From: Mycolicibacterium boenickei
Lineage (GTDB): Bacteria; Actinomycetota; Actinomycetes; Mycobacteriales; Mycobacteriaceae
Direction of reading: 5' to 3'
Assembly: GCF_010731295.1 (NCBI RefSeq)
Contig: NZ_AP022579.1
Location: 1,426,001 to 1,490,000, forward strand
Length of the DNA stretch: 64,000 nucleotides
This document shows positions 32,946-44,073 of the stretch, one piece after another. The notes under the pieces were generated by a model. It saw only the letters and a program-made list of their open reading frames with translations, was not told the DNA's origin and did not search any database. Numbering within the stretch: the first letter of the stretch is position 1; every line of letters starts with the position of its first letter. A program made the position numbers and the translations under genes.

Positions 32946-35102
32946 CTAGTTTGGCGCCAGCGCACTTTCGGTCAGGCGGGTCAGCACCGGCGCCAGCAGT
33001 TGGGCGTACTCGGCGGTGATGTGGTTGTCGTCCCGGAACACCAGGGTGTTGCCGACGATGACCGGGCAGCGTTGGTCGGTGCAGAAGTACTGGTCCAGCC
33101 GCGCGTACTGTCCACCGCCGGCCTGTACCGCTGCGGCTTCCGCGGCAATGCCGTTGTCGTTCACGGCGATCGCGCGGTTGGGCGCACACGCCGAAGCGTC
33201 GTCCATATGCGCCGACAGGCAGGTGGGAACCGTCGTGTGCGGGTCGGGCACGGGACCGAGAACCAGCACCCGCGCGCCGGTGCCGCGCAACTGCGAGACC
33301 AGTCGGGTCAACCCGTCCAGCCAGGTCGGGTCGTAGCTGACGAACCCGAAGTCGGCCCCGTAGCGGCGCACCATGTCCAGAACGACGAGGGTCGGGCGTT
33401 CCGCGGCGATCCGCGTCAGCACGTCGGCCCGCCACTGCTGGCATTCGGTGAACTCGCGCTCGAGGTAGGGGCTGAGGATGGGGAGCTTCATCGGCGGGCA
33501 GGTGACTTTCGCGTAGGTCTCCAGCCGCCAATGTCGCTGCTGCGCGGCGGTTTCCAGGGCGGGTTGCCACATCCCCGCGTGGGAATCGCCGATCAGCGCG
33601 ACCTTGGTGGCCGACGAGGTGTCGCCGGACGCGCAGTCAGGCACGGCGATGTCCTTCCAGGACAGTACGCAGCCGTTCACGAACACTTCGGGTTTGGTGA
33701 TGTTGCCCAGCGGCGGTGACAGATTCGACGGCACGGCACGCAGGCCGGCCGCCGCGGCCACCGCCGCCTGCACCCGCTGCTCGGGCGTCTGCGTCTGCGC
33801 TTGCGTCGGAGCGTCCGCGCGGGTCGGCCCGATGACGGCGACCGGAACCGCTGCGGGTCCGGCTCCCGTTGGGACGGGACGCACCGCCAACAACACCAGG
33901 CCCGCACAGACGGCCACCCCGGTGGCTGTCGCGCCGACGGCCAGGCTGCGCCACGATGACCCCCGCAACGCGGTGGCGAACCGGGCCGGGTTCTCGACCA
34001 GATGCAGGGTCAGGATCGCCAGGCCCAGCGACATCACCATCATCGCCAGCCGGCCCGCCAACCCCAGTCCGTGGCCGAACAGGGCGGGCGCCAACAGCAG
34101 GGCCGGCCAGTGCCACAGGTACCACGAGTACGAAAGCCGGCCGATGCCGCGCATCACCGGTTTCGACAGCAGGCGTCCGACACCCAGATCGGGTATTGCG
34201 CAACCGGCCCCGATCACCAGGGCGGTCCCCATCACGGGAAGCAGCGCCGCCGATCCGGGGTAGGGGGTGGCAGTACCGAGCTGCGTGCAGGTAGCCAGGA
34301 TCAGCGCCAGGCCACCCCAGCCGACCAGGGCCGCGCAGACCGGCGGGAGGCTGCGCCAGTGCGTCGCCGTCAACGCGATCAGCCCGCCGGCGGCCAACTC
34401 CCAGGCTCGGGTCGGCAGGGAGAAGAACGCCCACGGCGGCATCGACTGGGTCCACGACAACGACACCGTGAGCGAGGCGGCGGCCACCACCGCCAGGACG
34501 CCCGCGTAGGGGACGGCCGACCGGGTGCTGCGACCGCAGCGGGTCAGCAGCCAGGCAATGCCCAGGATCAGCGCAGGCCACAACAGATAGAACTGTTCCT
34601 CCACCCCGAGTGACCAATAGTGCTGCAGTGGCGACGCCGCCGTCTCGGCCGCCAGGTAGTCCGTGCCCTCCGCCGCGAAGCGGTAGTTCCCGACATACAG
34701 GGCGCTGGCGATCGCGTCGGCCAGCACCGAACGGGCCTGCAGCGGTGGGAGCAGCAGGGTGGCCGCCGTCGATGTCACGACCAGCACCAGCGCGGCGGCC
34801 GGAAGCAGTCGTCTGGCTCGGCCGGCATAGAACTGGGCCATCCGGACCGTCCCGGTACCCGACGCCTCGCGCCACAGCAGTCCGGTGATCAGAAATCCCG
34901 ACACGACGAAGAACACGTCGACGCCGATGAACCCGCCGCCGAAGCCGGGCACCCCGGCGTGGAACAGCACCACGGCGAGCACTGCGACTGCCCGCAGGCC
35001 CTCGATATCGGGGCGAAACTGTTTGTTCGACAGGGGTTTTCGCCCGCTCGCGGCGTTGCCGCGGCGGGCCGTGGGCTCCGCGAGGGTTGTCACTCTGTTC
35101 AC
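32946..35102 (-). CDS. Acyltransferase 3-SGNH fusion (OatA-like O-acetyltransferase)
   Basis: 718 residues. The N-terminal acyltransferase-3 domain (about 30-400) has around ten helices and RPDIEGLRAVAVLAVVLFHA (catalytic His), FFVVSGFLITGLL and YWSLGVEEQFYLLWP. An SGNH-hydrolase domain (about 490-718) has VALIGDSHAGMWQ (Ser) and DDNHITAEYAQ (Asp/His). Such proteins move acetyl groups across the membrane and attach them to peptidoglycan, polysaccharide or glycolipid. The target here is unknown. Divergent from the RNase lipoprotein gene by 71 bp. Confidence 0.9.
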   Translation of the reverse strand: MNRVTTLAEPTARRGNAASGRKPLSNKQFRPDIEGLRAVAVLAVVLFHAGVPGFGGGFIGVDVFFVVSGFLITGLLWREASGTGTVRMAQFYAGRARRLLPAAALVLVVTSTAATLLLPPLQARSVLADAIASALYVGNYRFAAEGTDYLAAETAASPLQHYWSLGVEEQFYLLWPALILGIAWLLTRCGRSTRSAVPYAGVLAVVAAASLTVSLSWTQSMPPWAFFSLPTRAWELAAGGLIALTATHWRSLPPVCAALVGWGGLALILATCTQLGTATPYPGSAALLPVMGTALVIGAGCAIPDLGVGRLLSKPVMRGIGRLSYSWYLWHWPALLLAPALFGHGLGLAGRLAMMVMSLGLAILTLHLVENPARFATALRGSSWRSLAVGATATGVAVCAGLVLLAVRPVPTGAGPAAVPVAVIGPTRADAPTQAQTQTPEQRVQAAVAAAAGLRAVPSNLSPPLGNITKPEVFVNGCVLSWKDIAVPDCASGDTSSATKVALIGDSHAGMWQPALETAAQQRHWRLETYAKVTCPPMKLPILSPYLEREFTECQQWRADVLTRIAAERPTLVVLDMVRRYGADFGFVSYDPTWLDGLTRLVSQLRGTGARVLVLGPVPDPHTTVPTCLSAHMDDASACAPNRAIAVNDNGIAAEAAAVQAGGGQYARLDQYFCTDQRCPVIVGNTLVFRDDNHITAEYAQLLAPVLTRLTESALAPN

Positions 35103-35173
35103 TCGAGTAACGATCGTCGCACGACTGGCGCCGTTGACCCTGGATTTGCGTGCCTGTTGCTAGCCTCGTGCCG

Positions 35174-35614
35174 ATGGGACGATCACGCCTTGCGGCACTC
35201 GCAGTGCTGGGCGGACTGCTCGCGGGCTGTTGTGCTCCGACTGACACCGCGCAGTCTCCGGCCGCCCCGGTGGTCTCAGCTCCGGCGACGGCGTCACCGA
35301 CGAAGCCGGCAGCAGCGGACGGTACCTGCGATCTGAACGGCCTGCCGCCCGAAGCGGACAAGACCGTTGAGCTCATTCAGTCGGGTGGGCCGTTTCCCTA
35401 TCCGCGCAACGACGGCGTCGTCTTCGGAAACTACGAAGGCCGACTGCCCAAACACGAGCGCGGCTACTACCACGAGTACACCGTTCCGACGCCCGGCAAC
35501 AAGCACCGCGGCAAGCGGCGCATCGTCACCGGGGGAGCGCCACAGAACGACCCACCCGAGTACTACTACACCGGCGACCATTACGAATCGTTCTGCCTGA
35601 TCGGAGGCATGTGA
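35174..35614 (+). CDS. RNase Sa/barnase-type (N1/T1 family) ribonuclease lipoprotein
   Basis: 146 residues from the ATG at 35174. Lipoprotein signal LAALAVLGGLLAGC with lipobox Cys19, then a Pro/Ala/Thr linker (about 20-55). The nuclease domain keeps every key residue of RNase Sa: LPPEADKTVELI, GGPFPYPRNDGVVFGN, YYHEYTV (general base Glu), RGKRRI (two Arg) and YTGDHYESF (general acid His). It cleaves RNA at guanosines. A lipid-anchored outward RNase with its inhibitor gene overlapping the stop (GTGA) suggests a contact- or defence-type effector, or nutrient RNA degradation. The alternative ATG at 35150 adds residues before the signal peptide and was rejected. Confidence 0.9.
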   Translation: MGRSRLAALAVLGGLLAGCCAPTDTAQSPAAPVVSAPATASPTKPAAADGTCDLNGLPPEADKTVELIQSGGPFPYPRNDGVVFGNYEGRLPKHERGYYHEYTVPTPGNKHRGKRRIVTGGAPQNDPPEYYYTGDHYESFCLIGGM

Positions 35615-35889
35615 AGACGTATCGGATCGATGGGACCAAGGTGGCCTCCAAGGCCGACTTCTTCACTGAGATGGGCCGCGCGGTCAACGGCGACGGTGGC
35701 TACTTCGGCTCGAATCTGGATGCGCTGGCCGATTGCCTGCGCGGCGGATTCGGCACTCCCGACAATCGGAAGTTCCGGTTCGTGATGACGTCGTACCGGA
35801 ACATCAAAGAGGCGCTCGGGCAAGACACCTGGAGCACCGTGCTGTCCATCTTCGCCACCGAAGGCGTCGACCTGTGGCTGGAGAACTGA
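35611..35889 (+). CDS. Barstar-family RNase inhibitor
   Basis: 92 residues, close to the 89 of barstar. GTG at 35611 overlaps the RNase stop in GTGA, so the two are translated together. The inhibitory segment YFGSNLDALADCLRGGF (about 29-45) keeps the two Asp residues that block the RNase active site. No signal peptide, so it stays cytoplasmic and protects the cell from any unexported nuclease. Immunity partner of the upstream RNase by context and family. Confidence 0.9.
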   Translation: MKTYRIDGTKVASKADFFTEMGRAVNGDGGYFGSNLDALADCLRGGFGTPDNRKFRFVMTSYRNIKEALGQDTWSTVLSIFATEGVDLWLEN

Positions 35890-36097
35890 AGCGGAATTGA
35901 GGGCCAGCAAAGTGGCTCGGTGACCGCTTACGCGCGTCGCTCGTGGGCAAGAGCGCGGTCGCTCCGGGCTGGCAACGAGGCTCTGCGGCAACGCCGTTGA
36001 TTGTCGCCGCGCGTCCCGCGAAAACTGGTTACGCTGGCATTCTGCGTGCCTCTTGGTGCGGGAGGACTGGTGCGAAACAGGCGGGAGCAATAGGCGC

Positions 36098-36631
36098 GTG
36101 ACCGAAGAACTGTCCACCGAGACGACATGGCTGATGGCCCGCACCGAGGGATCTGCCGGCCTGTGGCAAATGCAGCCGGAGGTGATGGCGGCTGCACTCC
36201 CGTACTACCGCGCGACGATGACGCACTTTGTGGCACTCCATGGCGGCACGCTCTCGGCGAGGCAGCCTTCCTGCGACGGTTTCACCGCCACCTTCGACCG
36301 CGCATCCGATGCGGTGGCCTGCGCGCTGTACCTGCAACTGACGCCGCTGGATCCGTTCGAGCTGTGCATCGGCGTGCACACCTCTCGCACCGGTACGCAA
36401 CGGCTCCGCGATGTCGCGCATGTCGGGCAGACGTTGATATCCGGCACGACGGCGGCATTGGTCGGCGCCGACCTACCCTCCGGCGTGACGTTGAAATACC
36501 TTGGCGACCAACGCATGGGAGAAACCGAGCCTCAGGAACGGCTGCTGCAGCTGTGCCATCCGGGATTACGCAAGTACGTGTTGCCGCCGCGAATGCCGAC
36601 CGCCGTGCTCGCGGAGATCTTGGTCAACTGA
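36098..36631 (+). CDS. Stand-alone degenerate class III cyclase-homology domain protein
   Basis: 177 residues from GTG 36098. AGLWQMQPEVMAAALPYYRA, FVALHGGTLSARQPSCDGFT and FDRASDAVACALYLQLTPLD follow the mycobacterial cyclase-like domains that precede LuxR/ATPase regulators. The first metal Asp of the usual FTDIEGST is absent (WLMARTEGSAG), so cyclase activity is unlikely. The rest of such regulators (ATPase, LuxR HTH) is missing. It could be a regulatory remnant or a nucleotide or partner-binding domain. It converges on the NAGPA gene with 7 bp between. Confidence 0.68.
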   Translation: MTEELSTETTWLMARTEGSAGLWQMQPEVMAAALPYYRATMTHFVALHGGTLSARQPSCDGFTATFDRASDAVACALYLQLTPLDPFELCIGVHTSRTGTQRLRDVAHVGQTLISGTTAALVGADLPSGVTLKYLGDQRMGETEPQERLLQLCHPGLRKYVLPPRMPTAVLAEILVN

Positions 36632-36638
36632 ACGCTGG

Positions 36639-37718
36639 TCAGTTGAAGGCCAGCCAGCTCGGCAGGGCCCGTTCGCGCGAATCGCACAGCACCTGACGGG
36701 TATCGCAGTTCCCACGCGGAGATCCGGCGCCACTCCACATGCCGCCGGAATCGCGGCGCAACACGATCGCCGACGAGCCGCCGCCGTCGAGCAGCAGGGC
36801 ATTGTCGGCGCCCAGCGCGCGGAACAGGTCCTGGATGTTGTCCGGTGTGTAGCTGCCGCCCTGGAAGACGTAGAGCTGATCGGCGGCCCGGTTGTAGCCG
36901 ACGGCGGTCCGCGCCGCGCTCGGGCCGTTGTCGTTGAGCTGGCCGGTCTCGCCCGGAGCGAGCAGTCCGATGCCGGCCACCGCGACGAACCGGGCGTTCT
37001 GATCCAGCAGCCGCTGGATCACCGGGGTGGCCGAGTCGTAGTCGTTGGGCCCCTTGGGCATCACCACATACGGGGCGCCGCCCATCGGAAGGATCATGGT
37101 GGCCAGCGCCGCCCATCGTTCGTCACCGCCGGACAGGCCCTGCTTGCCTGCGTAGGCCAAGGTGCCGGTGACCGCGGCATTGGCGCGGCCCTGCCCGCGG
37201 GTGTTGTCGACGTAGGCGCCCAGCGGCGACGAGCACTTGGTGTCGCGCCACGAGCCGCCCTGCTGCCCGCGCACGTCGAAGAAGTTGGCGTTGACCGCGA
37301 TGGTGGGCTGCCCGAGAACCTGCCACGCGGCAAGGGGCGCATAGGTTTCCGACGCCTGCCAAAGGCCCTCGCTGGTACGGGCGCCGGGGGTGCGCTCACA
37401 ACGGGACTGATACCCCTGATGGCTGTCGACCAGCAGGCGCGGGTTGAGCCGGCCCGAGGCGTTCTTCATGGCCATCAGGTGGCCGCCGTTGTTGAGCGTG
37501 TAGGCACGTCCGTCGGCGGACAGGAACGGTGCCGCGAACTGGCCGCCGAAGTTGTAGACGAGGTAGGAACCCTTGGTGTTCGCGATCGCCCCGAGCAACA
37601 GCGTCCGGGCGTCCTCGGCGCGTGCGACGGGGGAGCCGCTGGTGGCTAATGCCGCGCAGACGGCAACGGCGGACGCAGTGGCGACCGCGCGTTGGAGGAG
37701 TTTTGCCAGGCCTGGCAC
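36639..37718 (-). CDS. Secreted phosphodiester glycosidase (NAGPA-domain) protein
   Basis: 359 residues. Signal peptide LLQRAVATASAVAVCAALAT with cleavage near ARA-ED (about 34). The NAGPA/DUF2233 core includes PTIAVNANFFDVRGQ, SAARTAVGYN and ALLLDGGGSSAIVLR, the glycine-rich Asp motif typical of phosphodiester alpha-GlcNAcase-like enzymes. The family removes sugars or acts on phosphodiester-linked glycans; an envelope or exopolysaccharide substrate is possible. Transcribed alone. Confidence 0.85.
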   Translation of the reverse strand: MPGLAKLLQRAVATASAVAVCAALATSGSPVARAEDARTLLLGAIANTKGSYLVYNFGGQFAAPFLSADGRAYTLNNGGHLMAMKNASGRLNPRLLVDSHQGYQSRCERTPGARTSEGLWQASETYAPLAAWQVLGQPTIAVNANFFDVRGQQGGSWRDTKCSSPLGAYVDNTRGQGRANAAVTGTLAYAGKQGLSGGDERWAALATMILPMGGAPYVVMPKGPNDYDSATPVIQRLLDQNARFVAVAGIGLLAPGETGQLNDNGPSAARTAVGYNRAADQLYVFQGGSYTPDNIQDLFRALGADNALLLDGGGSSAIVLRRDSGGMWSGAGSPRGNCDTRQVLCDSRERALPSWLAFN

Positions 37719-37781
37719 GAACTACACAATAACCACACAGGAAACTCTGTCAACATGCGTAACAGCCTGGTCACGGTTGGA

Positions 37782-38513
37782 TCAAGAGGCGATCGCACCT
37801 GGTTGATCGGTGTTAGCTGGTTCGGCCACATCGGGCTTGCGCAGCACCGCCGGCCGCAAATTCGCGGGCAGCGCACGGAGGGCCGCAGCGCACAGCGCGG
37901 TCACCGCGATCGCACCCGCGGTGGTCGCCCAGACCGGCGCGGCCGGGAAGGCGGCCTCCAGCAGCATCGCCAGGCCGAAGATCACGAACAGCGCCGCGGC
38001 ACCCAGCTGGATCACCCGCTCGGGCAGGTGCTTGCCTGCGATCGCCCCGACCATGATGGCGAGCGCGTCGGCGGCCACCATGCCGATGGTGGAACCGATC
38101 CACACCCCCACCCAGTTGTTGTCGGCGGCCAGCGTGATGGTCGCGAGCATCGTCTTGTCGCCGAGTTCGGCGAGCAGGAAGGCCGAGGTGACCGTGAAGA
38201 ACGCGGGGGCGGTCGAACGCTGGGCCTTGGTCGCCTCGTCGTCGGACAGCTTGTCGCCGCGCAGGGTCCAGAGCCCGAAGAACACGAACGCAACACCGGC
38301 GAGGATGCCGAGCAGGTGGGTCGGCAGCGCCGCGCCCAGATAGTGGCCGACGGCGACGGAGATCAGGTGAACCGCAGTGGTGGCCGCGGTGATACCGACG
38401 AGCACCACCCACCAGCGGTAGCGCAGCGCGAAGGTCATGGCCATCAACTGCGACTTGTCGCCGAGCTCGGCGACGAAGATGACAGCGAAACTCAAGAGCA
38501 GAGCAGCCAGCAC
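37782..38513 (-). CDS. TMEM165/GDT1-family divalent cation (Mn2+/Ca2+) exporter
   Basis: 243 residues, about six helices in two homologous halves. Each half carries the E-x-G-D-K motif: FVAELGDKSQLMAMTF near residue 14 and LLAELGDKTMLATITL near 114. These motifs form the cation path in GDT1 proteins; bacterial members export manganese. The start is GTG 38513 with GGAG 7 bases upstream. A manganese-type riboswitch in its 5-prime leader supports Mn2+ as substrate. Confidence 0.9.
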   Translation of the reverse strand: MLAALLLSFAVIFVAELGDKSQLMAMTFALRYRWWVVLVGITAATTAVHLISVAVGHYLGAALPTHLLGILAGVAFVFFGLWTLRGDKLSDDEATKAQRSTAPAFFTVTSAFLLAELGDKTMLATITLAADNNWVGVWIGSTIGMVAADALAIMVGAIAGKHLPERVIQLGAAALFVIFGLAMLLEAAFPAAPVWATTAGAIAVTALCAAALRALPANLRPAVLRKPDVAEPANTDQPGAIAS

Positions 38514-38590
38514 TCAACAACTCCTCGGTCGTTGGCTGCCGTTGGGGGCTGAATCAGATGCCTCCGGCCGGCAAACCAATGGTCTACGGC

Positions 38591-38696
38591 CGAAGGTCTC
38601 GCCCACCGGGCTGTGGCCGGTTCGGATAACCGGGCCGGTTCCGCATCGCTGCGCGGCCAGTATGTCGAATATCCGATTGGGGGCTACTCCCCTTCG
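38591..38696 (-). ncRNA. yybP-ykoY manganese riboswitch aptamer upstream of the GDT1 gene
   Basis: Read on the minus strand the leader has GCGAAGGGGAGTAGC at its 5-prime end (around 38683-38698) and GGGCGAGACCTTCGGCC at its 3-prime end (around 38588-38604). These are the conserved GGGGAGUAG and CGAGACCUU elements of the yybP-ykoY class. CGAAGG (38696-38691) and CCTTCG (38596-38591) close the P1 stem. The class senses Mn2+ and controls Mn2+ exporters, matching the downstream gene whose GTG is 78 bp away. Aptamer edges are approximate. Confidence 0.85.
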
Positions 38697-38712
38697 CTGT
38701 CACCCACCATAC

Positions 38713-38755
38713 GCACTTCGGACGGGACGATGCAAACCGTCCCGCCCGAAAGTGC
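38713..38755. terminator. Strong stem-loop between the UvrA-like gene and the riboswitch
   Basis: Arms 38713-38729 and 38738-38755 pair over about 17 bp with one bulge and one mismatch around loop ATGCAAAC. Both strands form the hairpin. It lies 62 bp after the stop of the UvrA-like gene (minus strand) and just before the riboswitch, so it probably ends the former transcript. It falls in the 303-bp intergenic stretch 38514-38816. Confidence 0.7.
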
Positions 38756-38816
38756 TTATTCGACAATAAGTTTGGGGATCAACACCAGAAAGTTCGGGTC
38801 CCCTGACAATGTAGGT

Positions 38817-41180
<2,364 letters not shown>

Positions 41181-41183
41181 CGG

Positions 41184-41608
41184 CTAGCGCGACTCCTGGA
41201 TACGGACCATGTTGCCGGCAGGGTCACGAAGGGCACAGTCCCGCACGCCGTATGGCTGCTCAGTCGGTTCCTGGACCACCTCGACGTCTCCGGCCTGCAC
41301 CTTTTCAAACGTACTGTCGAGATCTTTGGTGGCGAGCAGGAGTGTTCCGAAAGTGCCCTTGGCCATCATCTCGGCGATCAGGCGGCGCTCGTCGTCGGTG
41401 AGGCCGGGGGTGGCCGACGGCGGGTAGAGGACGACGGCGGTGTCGGGCTGGTTCGGCGGACCGACGGTGATCCAGCGCATCTTGTCCTTGCCGACATCGA
41501 GACGGACCTCGAAGCCGAGGACGTCGCGATAGAACGCGAGCGCCTCTTCCGGATCGTCGAGGGGGAGCATGCTGGAGTGAATGGTGATGTCTGTGCTTGT
41601 CATGGCAT

Positions 41609-41612
<4 letters not shown>
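41184..41612 (-). CDS. VOC-superfamily (glyoxalase-like) protein
   Basis: 142 residues from GTG 41612, which overlaps the AraC stop; ATG 41603 is an equally plausible start. LDDPEEALAFYRDVLGFEVR, ATKDLDSTFEKVQAGDVEVV and YGVRDCALRDPAGNMVRIQE give the two beta-alpha-beta-beta-beta modules with the terminal metal-ligand Glu. VOC members include dioxygenases, lyases and resistance proteins; the reaction cannot be assigned. It is downstream of an AraC regulator in one transcript and may be its target. Confidence 0.85.
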
Positions 41613-42043
<431 letters not shown>

Positions 42044-42059
42044 AACGGCGATCGTACGT

Positions 42060-43304
42060 CTACGGGGCGAGCCGATACACCGCGCCGGCGTAGTCGTCGG
42101 TGACGTACACCGCGCCGTCCGGCCCGGCGACCGCGGCCACCGGTCGTCCCCAGCGGGTGCCGTCGTCGTCCTGGAAGCCACCGACCAACGTCTGCTGTGG
42201 TCCCAATGTGCCGTTGCGCCAACCGAAGAACGACACCTCGGGCGCTTGCGGTGCCTGTCGGTTCCATGAGCCGTGCACCCCGACCAGCGCCCCCTGCCCG
42301 TAGGGCAGGGGCAGCGCGGCGAAACTCATACCCAGCGGGGCCGCATGCGCTCCCAACGTCTGCTCGACGGGCGCCAGGGCCGCACAGTCCATCTTGCTGC
42401 CGTCGGCGTTGGTCTCCATGTCCCGGATGAACCCGGCCGGTGGCGTGCCGTCGGGATTGCAGTACGGCCAACCCAATTCGCGTCCCGGCGTCACCTTCGC
42501 CACCGATTCCGGCGGATGGTCGTCCACATAGTCCTGGCGCACCCGGCCCTGCGGATCCGCGACGTTGTCCCGGTTGTTCACCGCCGTCCACAGTGCGCCG
42601 TCCGGCGCCAGGGCCAGGCCGGTGCCGTTGCGCACCCCGGTGGCGAACGGGGCGGCGGGCCCACCGCCGGGAGGCACCCGCATGATGGTGGCCCGCGGCG
42701 GGGTGGCGCCACGGTCCTCGGCTGAGACGTTGCCGGTCGATCCGATCGAGAAGTACACCGCGCCATCGGATCCCACGACCACACTCTTGAGCGCATGGGA
42801 GTAGGCGCCGTGCAGTTCGGGGCTCTTGGCGTCCGGCAGCCCACCGGCGACGGTGCGGCGGTTGACGGCCCGGCCGTCGACGTAGTCATAGGCGTCGACA
42901 CGGTTGCTCTCGGCGACGTAGAGCGTCGGCCCGGCGAAGAACAGCCCGTGCGGCTGCTCCAGCCCGTCGAGCAGGGTGCGCTGGTCGGGGCGCACGATCA
43001 GGACCTGTCCGGTGGCCGGGACCGACACCAGCAACGCGCCGTCCGGGGCGAACGCGGCCATCCGGGCCTTGGGCACGCGGGCGATCACCTCGATGGTCCA
43101 GCCGGGCGGGATCAGGGCCTGGCGTGGCTCGTCGAGCGGATCCTGGGCCAGTTCGTCCGGTACCTGCAGGGCGGCGGATATCAGCCCTGCGGGTGGTTCG
43201 GCGCTCGATGGGGATGGTGGCGCCGGGTCGGGGTTGCTCCCGCACGCGACCAGTGCGGTCGCGGTGATGAGTGCGAGCGCGCTACGCGCCGCCCAGACCC
43301 GCAT
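42060..43304 (-). CDS. PQQ-dependent sugar/sorbosone dehydrogenase-like lipoprotein
   Basis: 414 residues. Lipoprotein signal ALALITATALVACGSN (lipobox LVAC, Cys about 21). A glucose/sorbosone dehydrogenase-type beta-propeller follows: AAFAPDGALLVSVPATGQVL, GSDGAVYFSIGSTGNVSAED, ATGVRNGTGLALAPDGALWT, GVHGSWNR and AVAGPDGAVYVTDDYAGAVYR. Activity would need PQQ or may be absent; many mycobacterial members have no known substrate. The start overlaps the pirin gene by 23 bp, so the two are probably co-transcribed. Confidence 0.85.
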   Translation of the reverse strand: MRVWAARSALALITATALVACGSNPDPAPPSPSSAEPPAGLISAALQVPDELAQDPLDEPRQALIPPGWTIEVIARVPKARMAAFAPDGALLVSVPATGQVLIVRPDQRTLLDGLEQPHGLFFAGPTLYVAESNRVDAYDYVDGRAVNRRTVAGGLPDAKSPELHGAYSHALKSVVVGSDGAVYFSIGSTGNVSAEDRGATPPRATIMRVPPGGGPAAPFATGVRNGTGLALAPDGALWTAVNNRDNVADPQGRVRQDYVDDHPPESVAKVTPGRELGWPYCNPDGTPPAGFIRDMETNADGSKMDCAALAPVEQTLGAHAAPLGMSFAALPLPYGQGALVGVHGSWNRQAPQAPEVSFFGWRNGTLGPQQTLVGGFQDDDGTRWGRPVAAVAGPDGAVYVTDDYAGAVYRLAP

Positions 43305-44001
43305 TCATCTCCCAGACCAGGATCTCGGCTTCCGTGTCAGCGGTGACCCGTGCGCCCGCGTCGGTGAGCCGGGCGGCGTCACCCTCGGCGAGCGGCCCCG
43401 CCCCCTCGAGCGTGACGGACCCGCGCGCGACGAACAGGTGGACGTAGCGGGCCTGCGGCAGGTCGACCGAATCGCCGGGCTGCAGGCGGGCGCCGTACAG
43501 CGTGGCATTGCGGTTGTGCAGGGTGACGGCCGCGTCGACGGCGCCGGAGGCGATCGGCGTCAACGAGTTGGCCAGTTCGATTTCCTGCTGCTGGTAGCTC
43601 GGCGTCACCCCTGCGGTGTCGGGCAGCACCCACATCTGCACGAAATGCACGGGCTCACTGGCAGATCCGTTCTTCTCGGAATGCTGCACGCCGGTGCCCG
43701 CCGACATGCGTTGCGCCAGACCGGGGTAGATCACCCCGGAGTTGCCCATCGAATCCTCGTGCGCCAGCCGGCCCGACAGCACCCACGTGACGATCTCCAT
43801 GTCCCGGTGCGGGTGAGTGTCGAAGCCGCTCCCGGGCGCGACGATGTCGTCGTTGTTCACCAGCAACAGCCCGTGGTGGGTGTTGGCCGGGTCGTAGTAG
43901 TCGGCGAATGAGAACGAGTGCCGCGATTGCAGCCAGTCGGTCGTGCTCGCGCCGCGGTCGTCCGCGCGTCGGATGTCGACCTTGGACGTCCCGGAAGCCA
44001 T
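43282..44001 (-). CDS. Pirin-family bicupin protein (Rv0181c-like)
   Basis: 239 residues. The pirin N-terminal cupin has GFDTHPHRDMEIVTWVLSGR and GTGVQHSEKNGS, giving the metal ligands His, His, His and Glu. The C-terminal cupin is shorter, like YhhW quercetinases. Pirins bind Fe or act as quercetin 2,3-dioxygenases. A pirin gene at this distance from mce1 and sigG matches Rv0181c. First gene of the minus-strand unit with the sugar dehydrogenase-like lipoprotein. Confidence 0.88.
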   Translation of the reverse strand: MASGTSKVDIRRADDRGASTTDWLQSRHSFSFADYYDPANTHHGLLLVNNDDIVAPGSGFDTHPHRDMEIVTWVLSGRLAHEDSMGNSGVIYPGLAQRMSAGTGVQHSEKNGSASEPVHFVQMWVLPDTAGVTPSYQQQEIELANSLTPIASGAVDAAVTLHNRNATLYGARLQPGDSVDLPQARYVHLFVARGSVTLEGAGPLAEGDAARLTDAGARVTADTEAEILVWEMNAGLGGA

Positions 44002-44073
44002 GGCGCCAGCCTACCGACGGCCGTAGCTGACCAACTGGTGGATCGGGTAGGGCAACGGCTTAGTGTGTTGGGC

